From Dastarcus helophoroides (Eukaryota; Arthropoda; Insecta; Coleoptera; Bothrideridae): 64,000 nucleotides of DNA. Where the stretch lies: assembly GCA_028583605.1 (NCBI GenBank), contig CM053331.1:31970411-32034410 (forward strand), read 5' to 3'. Made by a program: the position numbers and the translations under genes. Shown one piece after another: positions 13,151 through 24,800 of the stretch. The notes under the pieces are model-generated. The model was not told where the DNA came from, did not search any database, and saw nothing but the letters and a program-made list of their open reading frames with translations. Positions within the stretch are counted from its first letter, which is position 1. Every line of letters begins with the position of its first letter.

Positions 13151-15130
13151 TAGGTTGTAATTTTTGGGTTTCATAGCTTGAAAGTTCTATAGAAAAAAGG
13201 GGCTTCGTAAACAGAGGTCCTTACTGTGTCAAGCTGGACCGCCCAGGAATTTGCTGACTCCGACTGTTTTGTACATCTCAAAAATCTTGCCTTTGGGGGG
13301 ATAAATCCTATTAGTTCCTGCAAGCATCTTTCATGATAGTACTTGTAAAAAGAAAACCGCCTGTGCTCTAGTATTTCAAGAGGATCAGTCAAACTCGTCA
13401 TCAATTAGACGAATCGCTCTTCTTTGAACTGAATCCAAAAAAGCTAAAACGTCTTTGGAGCTGAACTCCAAACAAGGGAATAGTATTCTAATGTTAGCCC
13501 AACTTGAGGCTTTGTATAGTGTGAGTACCTGATGAGATGTAAAGTAGTTTTTAGCCCTAAAAAGAAAGACTATTTTCTGAGAGGCGGACTTGGCAATCGC
13601 GAGCATATGATGATCCCAAAAGAAGTTATTGCTCGCATTTACTTCTAGGATAGATAGATTAGATTCCATCGGAAGGAATTTACCGTCCATTAGTATGTTT
13701 GTTGCATTATCCCTTTATGTTTTCTTAGAGAAAATACCGGCCTGAGTTTTTAAAGCGTTGAAGTCGACCAAATTGTTTTTACTTCATTCCAGAATAATCT
13801 GAAGATCTCGATTAATCGTCTGTATCTGCTGTTCCCTTAGTTGATCCAAAGCAGCGATAGGTAATGGTTTGTCGGAGAAAAAGGATAACACAAGGTTACT
13901 ATCATCGACGTAGCTGTATAGAGGATTGAAAGTTAAAGCTAAGAGATTTTTTATATGTAACAGAAATGGAGTAGGAGATGAAACAGATCCCTGAGGCATG
14001 CCTGCAATAATCGCAAATGTGTCGGATGAGATGCCATCGACGACGACCTGAAGAGATCTGTCAGCGAGATGTTCCTGTAAGCATCTCCCATAATAGTACT
14101 TGTAAAGAAGAGACAAGTCACTCACCATCCGCCTGTGCACTAGTGTTTCGAAAGAATTGATGAAACTCTCGTCATAAATTAGGGAAATCGGTCTTCTTTG
14201 AATTGAATCCAAAAGAGCTAAAGTGTGCTTTGAGGCTAACCTCCAAATATGAGAATAGTATTCTAGTTCTGATCTAATTTAAGGTTTGCTTAGTGTGAGT
14301 AGCTGATGGGATGTGAAGTACTTTTTAGCCCTAAAAAGAAAGCCTAGTTTCTGAGAGGCGGACTTGGCAATGGCGCGCACATGATCATCCCAAGAGAAGT
14401 AAGTGCTCGCATTCACTTCTAGATCAGACAGATTAGATCCCATATGGAGGATTTCACCGTCCATTAGTCTGTGTATTGCATTATCCCTTGATGTTTTCTT
14501 GGAGAACACCTCGGCCTGAATTTTTAAAGCATTGAAGTCGACCATCTTTTTCTTACTCCATTCCAGAATGATTTCAAGATCCCGATCAATCATCGGTATA
14601 TGCTTTTCCCTTGGTCGACTTGAAGCAGCGACGGATAACAGTTTGTCGGAGAAAAAAGATGACATCAGACTACTATCATCTGAGTAGCTGTATATCGGAT
14701 TGGAAGTTGAAGCTAGGAAGTCGTTTACGTGTAACAGAAACAGAGCAGGAGACAGGACAGACCCCTGAGGCACCCATACATTAATCGCAAATGTTTCGGA
14801 TGAGATGCCATGCCCTGAAGAGATCTGTCAGCGAGAAAATTGGATATCAAATAACAGAGTCCTGAAGGAAGACCACAAGATGTTAAACGTTGTAAACGTT
14901 TTTGAAGAAAAATAACGCAAAAAATTCTCTCACATATTAACGCTGCCAAATAATTAAAAAACTTGGAATAACTAAGTGTCCAAGTCCTAAATCTATAAGG
15001 AGAAACTTCGATGCAACTAACTTTAACTTTTTCCTGCGTTTTTAACTTTTTCCTGCGAAGGCGCAGGCTTACATTAACGATTCCGAACCAACAAGAAATA
15101 GAGCGACACCACTGTTTCCGGAGCAATTCA
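13151..15130 (-). pseudogene. CR1/jockey-type LINE, family J2, with internal tandem duplication
   Basis: The - strand shows the RT blocks PQGSVLSPALFLLHVNDF and YSYSDDSSL (14670-14700 region), then [39 protein letters not shown] and LDSIQRR...YKYYYGRCLQE. At about 14085 the frame jumps back to LADRSLQ, and the RT (YSYVDDSNL) and C-terminal blocks occur a second time down to about 13160. The spacing between equivalent points is about 770 bp. Stops and frameshifts are frequent. Confidence 0.82.
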
Positions 15131-16265
15131 AGATTTGCGTTGAAAATTCACTGCTTTTAAGAGAAGAGGCTAAATAAATTAAATCTCGTTCCATCAAGGA
15201 TTTAAAGCTGCCACGCCGCAAGAGCAACATTACACTCGTTACAGGCATTGTATTATGAAATTAAAAAATAACGATATAATATCTGAGAATAATGCGAAAC
15301 GGGGGAAAGAAAAATGATCGCTAATTTCATTCAGTCAGCTAACTGACGTTTCTCATTAAAAATATCAAACACCCGAGTAGGAAGAGGAAATTTTAATAAC
15401 AGATATCAATGAAGCTTTAAAGGAAGGATGCTTTTTAAGCTGATCAAAGAAAGGGGCATGCGAATTTTCAAATAATTATTTAGTATTAAATTAAGAAGAC
15501 AAAGATATTTGAAAACGTTATTAGTACAGATTTCAAATGATGTTGTATTGAAGTTAAACATTTGCTTTTTCTATCCTAGGGTGGCTATTTTTCGAACTTT
15601 TTCATAGGCACTTGACTTTGAAGAGCTACTATTTGGTTACATTTAAGCAATATAGTACTGGATGAATCGCTAAAATGCGCAACTTTGCCATAAATGGATC
15701 AATAAGGCGGCACTTCAGATAAAATTTATTGATGAAGTTCGAAAAATACGCATCATTTTTGCCAGTGTAAATTTAAATAAGTCATAAAAATAGCATAATT
15801 TGTATGAGCTTTATTAGAGGAGTTCGCGGGCAATAATCGTAGCGAAAAGTTTTTAGAACTTTAGATTCCACTGCGTAGGGCGACGTAAGGACCAGACTGC
15901 CACCACTACTCGATGTTTAGCGTAAACTGTCTGCTTGGATACAAAAATAAATCTTCCCAAGCCGCTTTACAGTAGATTTTTTAAGCACTGCTTAAGGGAA
16001 AAGATTTCCACGACAGAAGATTAGCCAAAGCGGCCAAAAGGATCTAAAAGTAGTTGAGCCATGTTGCCATTACGTCAATATGTTTCCCTAACGTGCAGAA
16101 TGAAGCATCAAAATTCCTCGAGATGAGATTTCAAATTTCGATTACGCAAAAATGGTGTTTCTAGTAATAATCATATTTTATTATTTTATTCAAAATATCA
16201 CCATATATCATTTTTTTATTAAAATATATAGAAAGATTTGCCTACAATAAATTAAAACATATTCG
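15131..16265. other. Spacer between LINE remnants, no gene seen
   Basis: Moderately AT-rich. A weak inverted pair, TTTTTCGAACTT near 15590 and AAGTTCGAAAAA near 15740, may be a decayed MITE. No coding exon recognised. Confidence 0.4.
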
Positions 16266-18617
16266 AAAATATTCCTTTGCCTGCGTTTCCGCTCTCAACA
16301 TTGCGCTAGACCGACTAAAACCCCTGCTTCTTCGAGCCGAGCCCATGGCCCCCAATCCCTTCGTCGGAACAGTACATTAGCACTGAAGCACTAATGTGAG
16401 CTGTTTTGCCTGAAACAAACAAAACACAAAAATTTCCCTATAGGAAGACAATAATCGCCGATAATGCAGCCTAGAGAACCATCCTTGGTGTCCTGATTTT
16501 GGTTGGGATTTCCGAGTCGTAATCCACTGCTTGTCGAACTAGTTCGTTGGGATGCGTTTCCGCTCTCAACACTTCCCTAAAATTTACCTTCCTGAGAAAA
16601 TCTCTTACCTTAGGTAGGTCGACTTCCCGATGAAGTTGATCATTTCTCGCAAACCATGGAGCATCCATGGCTTGTCTTAAAAAGACGTTCTGGAACACCT
16701 GAAGTTTCTTCATCTGGTTATCGGCAGCCTGTGATTAGGCTACAGATGCGTAGGTCATCACTGGTCTTATTATTGATGTGTAGAGCAAAACTTTAAGCCC
16801 TATGGACAGTTTGCTATTTCTACCAATCATTGCTAGCAGCAGTCCCTTTAGCATTCTAGCCTTGGATACTGCATAATCACGATGTGAACCTAAAATGTCA
16901 GTCTTTTGTAGAGTATTATCCCTAGATACTTTTCCTGAAGTCTCCTGTCGACGTTTTGCCCATGAACATAAATATGACCTTCTTCTGGTGAAGAAAACTG
17001 CTTGGATCTTGTCTGCGTTGACTTGAATTCTCCATTTACTAAAGTACTACAGAAATTTGTCTGTAGGCGTTGACTTGAATTCTCCATTTACCAAAGTATT
17101 AGAGAAATTTGTCTGTAGCTGTCTGAAGTTGTCTGGTGACCAATTCTGGACTTAAAGAATTTGCCAATAACGCTGTGTCGTCTGCATAGATTCCCAATGT
17201 CGTCTGGTCGGTTCTTGGAATGTCTGCTGTAAACAGACAGTAAAGGAGCGGTGACAAAGCAGAACCTCGAGCACGCCATACCCCAACCTATACTGGTTAG
17301 ACAGTTCCTGTCCCACCTTCGCTCTAAATGAGCGCTGGTGCAGAAGCGAGCTTACCATTTGAACCATCGTTAGAAGAATCCCAAAGTGATGTATCTTGTA
17401 GACTAATCCTCGGTGTCAAACTGTGTCAAATGCCTTAGAGATATCGAAAATATTTGCTCCTACTATCTGATTTCAATTCATGCTGTGTGTGATTTGTTCA
17501 ACCTCTCGCAGCAACTGGTCCGAGGTAGAGTGCACTGGTTGGAACCCAAATTGTTTCTTAGAAATGATGTCGCGATCGGTGATGATGTTCTGCAGACGCT
17601 TCTTCAAAATCCTTTCTGCCACCTTACATAAGTTGGATAAGAGGCCAATTGGCCTGAAATTTTGGGGAAAATTCCCCACCTTACCTGGCTTAGGGATAAA
17701 GTTAAGGTTTACAGGACTTCCAATACTAATTTTCAAACATTGAATTTACTATATCTTCAAAGTATTTGACAGCTTGGCCTGGAAGATTCTTCAGAGCTTG
17801 GTTCGAAATTCCGTATGGACCTGATTCCTTCTTGACGTTTAACTTATGCAGAAAGCTTTGAAGTTCCTCTGTATCAGTTGGTCTGATGACGTCTTCTACG
17901 TCTGGTTCGTCTTCCTGAAGATCTTGGACCTCTTTTTCCACTCTCTTTCTACGACGTTTAAATTCACTCGTTCAAAAGTAGCCTCGCAATGTCTTTCAAA
18001 GATCTTAGCGAATGCTAAGGCCTTATCCTAATCTGAATAAGCCATTTCTTGAGGTCCGTGAACCAAAGAAATTGGTTTCCTATCCTCTCTTAGAACTTTG
18101 GCTCTTCGCCAGAGGTCAAAGGAGTTTTCGAGATGCTTCTTAGGTGTTCCTGAAACTTAGAAATCTTGTGCTCTTTAAGTTCATACCTAAGCTCGTTAAT
18201 GAGTCTGTTGACTTCTGCCTTATGTGCTTGCAGATTGGACCGTCTTTTACTCTTCCTGGCCTAATTTTTTCTCCTGATCAAATCCACCAAATGATTTGGT
18301 AGTGGTCCCCTTCCTTCCTTTCGCCGGAAAGTTTTGGTCGCTGCCAGAATGGAATCTGTTATGATGTTTTCGGGCCTTTCCACCACCGAGTTGATATCAT
18401 TGATTTTGATAATCTCTCCAGGCATTTTCCAGGTTACTGCTAGACACTCACTGAACATTGTTCAGTTTGTTTTCTTGCAGGTCTCTGGAGGGTTGGGTCC
18501 GTGATCATATCCTATGGTCATCAACACTGAGTTGTGGTCCGAGCTGAGCTCATTAACTGATGTCAGCTCAACAGTATATTGAACATCCTTCATCAGTGCT
18601 ATATCCAGGATGTCTGT
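16266..18617 (-). pseudogene. Jockey-type LINE, family J1, longest copy, 5'-truncated
   Basis: Read on the - strand: end of the endonuclease (DILDIALMKDV, then SSDHNSVLMT) at 18617-18460; linker (ENIITDSILAATKTFRRK); RT fingers (PTDTEELQSFLHKLNVKK, NFRPIGLLSNLCKVAERILK, FGFQPVHSTSDQLLREVEQ); GSALSPLLYCLFTADIP; YADDT at 17174-17188; C-terminal block [20 protein letters not shown]; and a 3' UTR. Several frameshifts. A short repeat of C-terminal sequence at 16275-16312 lies beyond the UTR. Its truncated end is about 120 bp before a receptor exon. Confidence 0.88.
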
Positions 18618-18737
18618 AAAAGATATAAAAAATGAAAACGACTAGAACTATAATAGTTTTAATTTGATGAGTGTTACTTATTGAACATACAATCGCCTTA
18701 CGTACAAACGCGTAATAATTTTCTTTTTTCTTTACAG

Positions 18738-18890
18738 ATAACGAAATGCTTGATCCACAAACATATATGAACAAAATACTTCAAGAACAAATAAAAATTA
18801 GCCAACAAAAAAGAGACAGCTGCATAGAGACATATGGGAAGTCGGTTTTAAGTAACGCTACAAAATATATTATAGACAACACAACAAACA
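18738..18890 (+). CDS. GPCR exon 1 of visible set: N-terminal ectodomain helix
   Basis: Bounded by a polypyrimidine tract with TTTACAG and by the donor GTAAGTATC. It is open from a 2-nt partial codon (AT) to a final single A (phase 1). It encodes [14 protein letters not shown]..., an amphipathic stretch with KRDSC, the first ectodomain cysteine, then SNAT and DNTT N-glycosylation sequons. The phase-1 end fits exactly onto the exon at 39421 (A+CT = Thr). It lies about 120 bp from the truncated end of a LINE. An exon this short would be doubtful alone; the phase match and the cysteine position make it convincing. Confidence 0.82.
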
Positions 18891-21800
18891 GTAAGTATCT
18901 TAAAACCAATTATTTTGTTTAACTGAGAACGAGGCCTTCATCAATACAAGGGACAACCGTCTAGGGTTGGCACATTTGTCTATCAAAACAATTTTCGTTT
19001 TGGAGGTAGAAAAGGGATTATATACATTTTGCATGAAAATGGAAATTTTGTGTTTAAATTTGGAAATTTGAATGAAACAATCGACATTTAAAATAAAAAG
19101 CGAAACCTTGACCTTTGAGAAAAAGTGAAAATTTCAAAATTTAAGACACAATTTCGAAAAAAAAAATCGCAATTTATTAAAAGAATATCGAGTTGAAATT
19201 TTAGAAAAAACGTGGACATTTTAAATGCTTGAAATTGCCAGAAGAGTAGCTTTGAAGGATTTTAAATTTCTTGATGTGTAAAGAAGTATGCAAGTGGATA
19301 TACCAAACTGACGAGATCAAACAAGATCGAAACCGGTCTTTGGTTTCCAAACTTCGAATCTAATAAATGTTCAAACCTATTGGTATGTGCACTAGAATAA
19401 AGAAGTGTTAAATTGTTGGCGAAGAAAGTCGAAATGTCAATAATTATTTTAAGTTCATTTCAAAAGAAGTCACAACTTCGAAAAATCGGAAAATCTTATT
19501 TCAATTAAACCAATAGAAGCGAAATTTTGACAAGTAGGTCAGAAAAGTGTATTTAATAATATTTATGCGCGAAAAACTTGAAATTGTAAAAAAAAATTTG
19601 ACATTTCAACAAAATGTTTCGTTAAAAAAATATTGCAAAAACAACTAACGTGTATAAATGTTAAGAGAATAATCGATGTCGAATTTAAAGTAAAAATCTT
19701 GTATTTTCTAATTTATAGCCGAAATGTAATTAATTTGATATTGGGCTCGAAATTTCCAGAAATAAGATTGAAATGTCACGATATGCTTTGAAAATCGAAA
19801 TCATTTACAAATTTTGAGTTTAAAGTCGAAATTTTGGAAGAAATGTATTCTATAAATCTCCTGGCACTGAATGATGGACAAGGCTCATCATAAACCAGTG
19901 GGTCTGGGAGCATAAAATTTCGCACAGATGTTCCCCCTAATACGAAGGTGAGCACTAATACAGAATTTCTCAAAACTCAACCTCTAAGATGATAAAAATT
20001 GGCATTAAAAACTACCTAAAATATATGCAATGAATAATCCACGCGATTGTATTTAAAGCTTCCCATATGCGCTGAGATCTGACGTCGTTGATGAGTGTGT
20101 CTACACGAATTTATCCAAATTTTTGCAGATGGTCAGTGCATATTTTGTCCTTTTAGGAGCTCTTCTATACATTTAAGTTCTAAACTTGAAATATTGGCTT
20201 TAATTTGGCACCTCCAATATTTGAATCGAAATGTTTCTTTTAGACATTTTACAATTTCTTCTCGAAGTTTCTATATAATTTTCAAATTTCGCCTTTGAAG
20301 TCAAAATTTCGAGAACAGGTTTTGTAGAAATTCAAATTTATTAACTTAATGCCAAAATTTTGCTTAGTGCACTTTTCTTCAAATTTCTTATTTAGATTTT
20401 AAAATGTAAACTCTTTTTCAAAGAAAAAATGTTTTTACATTTTTTTCGAATTTTAAGTAGTTTTGTGGAAAATTATTTTTTTTAAACGATGTATGGTTCA
20501 GAAGAAAAACATTTTTCTACATTGTCACGTAGTAGGCGCCTTTCGGAGAGTTTTATTGCAGTGTTTGTTAATTTTCCCAGGCTACCATTATTATTTTTCT
20601 TTTCCTTTAACTTCCGGTGCTTATCTTATCATTTTAAATGAGTTTTTCTAAAACAACGTGCTACTAGATTTCGATTTAACTAAACAGAAGAAAAATTGTA
20701 ATGACTACGCAAAAGTTACAAAAAGTACGATGTAACTGTAATAGTGGATGCCGGCTACTATACGTGACAATGTAGAAAAATGTTACAGTTCTGAACCATA
20801 CATCGTTAAAAAAAATGTCGTCTAAACTATGCTAAATTCGAAGAAAAACGTAAAGACGTTTTTTCTTTAAAACAGTCCATTGCATTGAATAATATCATTT
20901 GCTTGATAATTCAAAGAAATTAAAATTACAAATTTATATTAAGGCTAGATAGAAAAACTACCCTTATTTATAACCGATTTTGATTAAATTCATTAATTTT
21001 GGCTCTACTTTCACCTCCTTAAGTTTTGTACCAACTTTCCCAACTATTCCAAACTTTAATTTGGAATCAAAATTATATAAAGTTTTAAGCAGAATACTAA
21101 AAATAGAGTCCAAGTTTCGAGAAGGTCGAAATTTTGAACAAACTTGAAGTTTTATAAAAATAAGCGATGGCAAGATTAAACAGAAAATTACGAGTTTAAA
21201 ATCGTATATTCGGGAAACAATTTTAGGAAAAAAGCTTCACTATTTAAAAGAAAATGACGACACGTCCATGCATGTCATAAACTGCAGAAATAATAATATT
21301 ATCAACAAGAGGCCCATACACATCACATCATTCGCCTAGTAAGCCGAATATGCTCGGGTCGACCCTGACGAAACTGCTAAATTTTCTTCTTTCTAGGACT
21401 TTAGATGAAAAAAGTAAATCAAGCTAAAAAAAATCACTCTCAATTACCTTCAAATATTTGTGATGTACAGAGTCTTTGGTTATAAATGCACCCCCCATTT
21501 CTTTTTCGAAATATGATAGATACAAAAAAAATTGGATGAAAAAGTTTCTAAATATCTCTTAAATTTTTATTTGAAATAAGTTTGCGATATACAGGGTGCT
21601 ACTTTTTTTTAGAATCAAAGTCAACTTTTGTTTTTTAATCGGAACACTCCAATTATTTTTTTATTTTCGAATTCTCCTAAAAATTTCACATGTTTTATAA
21701 AACCTACCTATAGCTAAATTTAATTGTTTCCAAAATATTGATAGTTATAAATAGCCAATATGAGCTTCATTTGATACTAATAATCAGGTATCTACGAGAA

Positions 21801-24800
21801 ATGTTGAAGGTAAAAGTTTTCAAGAATTGCCTAAATTTTTGTTTGAAAAAATTAATTATATACCGGGGGTTTTGTTTTTCCAAAATCCAAACTTAATTTG
21901 GTTTTTTAAGTAAAACAGTCAGATTACTTTTTCATTTTTGAATTCCCCTGAAAATATATTTTATACAAAATACCCCATATCTAAATTTAACTGCTTTGAA
22001 AATATTGATGGTTGTAAATCGTCAATATGATCCTAGATTCATTTCGATTAAAACTTTAATAAAAATGAAGTAACATAAAAAGGTGGCTTATTTCAAAATA
22101 TATCAATAATAAGAAGGGAAACGGTTTCAGAGTTATACTTATAGGTTTTTGTTTTAAGTTTAGAAAATTGTCAGTGTTTTAAGTAACAACATTTTTAAAC
22201 TGCTGAGTCTAAGAATAATCTATGTTTTATGAAATACTTATCAAAGTAGTTCAAATATAACAACATAATTCGGATGTTCTATTTAAAAAACCAAAATTGA
22301 TTTGTATTCTGGAAAGCTAAACACCCTGTATGTAGCAAACATATTTGAAATAAATATTTAAGCGATTTCTATAAACTTTTAAATCTAACATTTCTTATAG
22401 ATATCTATTATTTACGAAAAATCAAGATCATATTGGCGATCTATAACCGTCAATATTTCGGAAACAATTGAATTTAGATATAGGTATGTTGCATAAAATA
22501 TATATGGAATTTTTGGGAAAATTTGAAAATAAAAAAATAATTGGGTTGTTCCCTTTAAAAAACCAAAGTTGACTTTGATTCTGAAAAAACGTAGCACCCT
22601 GTATATTGCAAACTTATTTCAAATAAAAATTTAAGAGATATCTGGAAACTTTTTTATTCAAATTTTTTTATATCTATCATAATTCTAAAGATAAATGGGG
22701 GGTGCATTTATAACCAAAGACCCTGTGCATAAAAAGTATTATTTTTCATTTTTTACTCTTATAAACAAAATAATCAACTACACAGTTCTTTACTAGACGT
22801 ATAATTTTCGTATTTGGTACCTAACTGTATTTAATAATAATTTAAATTAAGAAAATACAGTTTCACAACTTCTTCGCGTAATTTTAATTAAAAACGTTCA
22901 ACCTTATCAGAATTTTTAAAATGATAACAAAGAAATTAAGAAAACTTTAAGAACCATTAATCAAGTGAGAAAATAGAAAGTGAAGTGGCAAGGGAAACGG
23001 AAACGATCATTTTTCATCGTTTAGTTGATGGGACGATTACAAACAAAAATAACAGCTATTTATTAAAGGTTGTCCTGATGCGACCTGCTAGAAGTAAAGA
23101 AAACTTTCAGATTACTTCGAAAACTTTCCTTTGTGAAGAACAGTAAATAGTGAGGTTTCATTTAATATGTAAAATCAATATATGCAAAATCAGTGTACGT
23201 AAAACTCTGTTTTTTTTTATTTTAAAGGAAAAATTTCTTTATCAATTGAGCACTTTTTGATAGAGGAAACTCTTATGATTAGGGGTCACTATTACGCTAT
23301 TACCTCGTTACCAACATGCTCCAATGTTAACAGCATACGTAGCTTTGAACAAGATGTCTAATAGAATTAAAAATATTTGATCTGTACCGGGGATTGAACC
23401 CGGGACCTACCTCGCAAGAATCCATCGCCTTACCAATGCTGCAGACAATTTTAAATTTTAACTTCGCGTTATAACATATCCGTATGCCTACAAAATAAGT
23501 GGAAACGTCAATGTGAGCATACTGTGCATTGTTTAAATTGTGTTTTAGTTTAATTATTGTTTTTATCGTATCATTGAAAATTAAGTGTCCTCTAAGTTAA
23601 ATCTTCATTGATAATTATTAACCCCATAATATTATAGCAGCTTTATAATAACTTAGTAACACATAATGCACAATTATAATACGTTAGTTGTCTATCATAC
23701 CCTAAATACAAATGTCATTTTAAAAATTTGCTTATTTCTTATGTCATTCTCAAGGATACGGTAAAGTTTTGAATGTAACTCGATTATATAACTCGGCTAA
23801 CACTTCGTCACCTGGCAACGTCCTCGATTATTATAAATCGCATAATAATCTCGTTACCTTAATAGCTACAATTGTTTAATTGTAGAATCCCTGTGCAGTA
23901 TGTACCGGGTGGCCAAATAAGAATGGATGCCGACCATATCTCAGCACCAAATCATCCTACAGCCTCGAGAAAAAAAATTTAATAACAAAAGTGGCCCTGA
24001 AAAATCGCTGGAAAATATTTTTGAGTTTCTAAAATGACCGCTAGGGGACGAATGGCCTAGAACTAAATAGAAAATTGGCATTTTCTCAGGAATTTGCTTA
24101 TTTATGGAATATTGAAAATACGTGCATTATAATTATAGAATAATTTTAATTTGTTTTTGTTTCACGTTTTTTTTCTATCTCTAAAAATAAAGTGGTGGGG
24201 AGACGTCGAAAAAAAATTTTTTTTAAAGACTTTTACTTTAGTTAGCCTTAATGAAATTTAACAAGTTTGGCCTTTGTAAAAAGAGATTTATTTAGTCTAT
24301 CGAAGGCACTTTGAGATGTTTTTGTTTTAAAATTATTGTCGCTGCTACAGCACATTATATGAAATAATAACAAATTTTTTTTAGTAAAACAACGAAATTT
24401 GTCACCATTTCATATGACGCGCTGTAGCAATGACAGTAATTTTTAAATAAAAACATCTGAAAGTGCCTTCGATAGACTAAATAAAACTTTTTCTATAGAG
24501 ACCAAATTTGTTAAATTCTATTAAGGCTCGCTGGAGTAAACGTCTTAAAAAAAATTTTCTTTCGACCTCTCCCCACCACTTTATTTTTGGAGATAGAACA
24601 AAAAGTTTAAAACAAAAATAAATCAAAATTATTCTAGAATTATAATGCATCTATTTTTGATATACCATAAATAAGAAAATTCTTGAGAAAATCCCAATTT
24701 TCTATTTAGTTCCAGGACTTACGCCCCCTAGCGGTAGTTTTAGAAACTCAGCGATTTTTCACTTTGTTATTAATTTTTTTTTCTTAAAACTGTAGGATGG

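Noticed and set aside
17413..17743. + strand frames of 72 and 87 codons
   Set aside because: Shadows of the LINE reverse transcriptase on the - strand.
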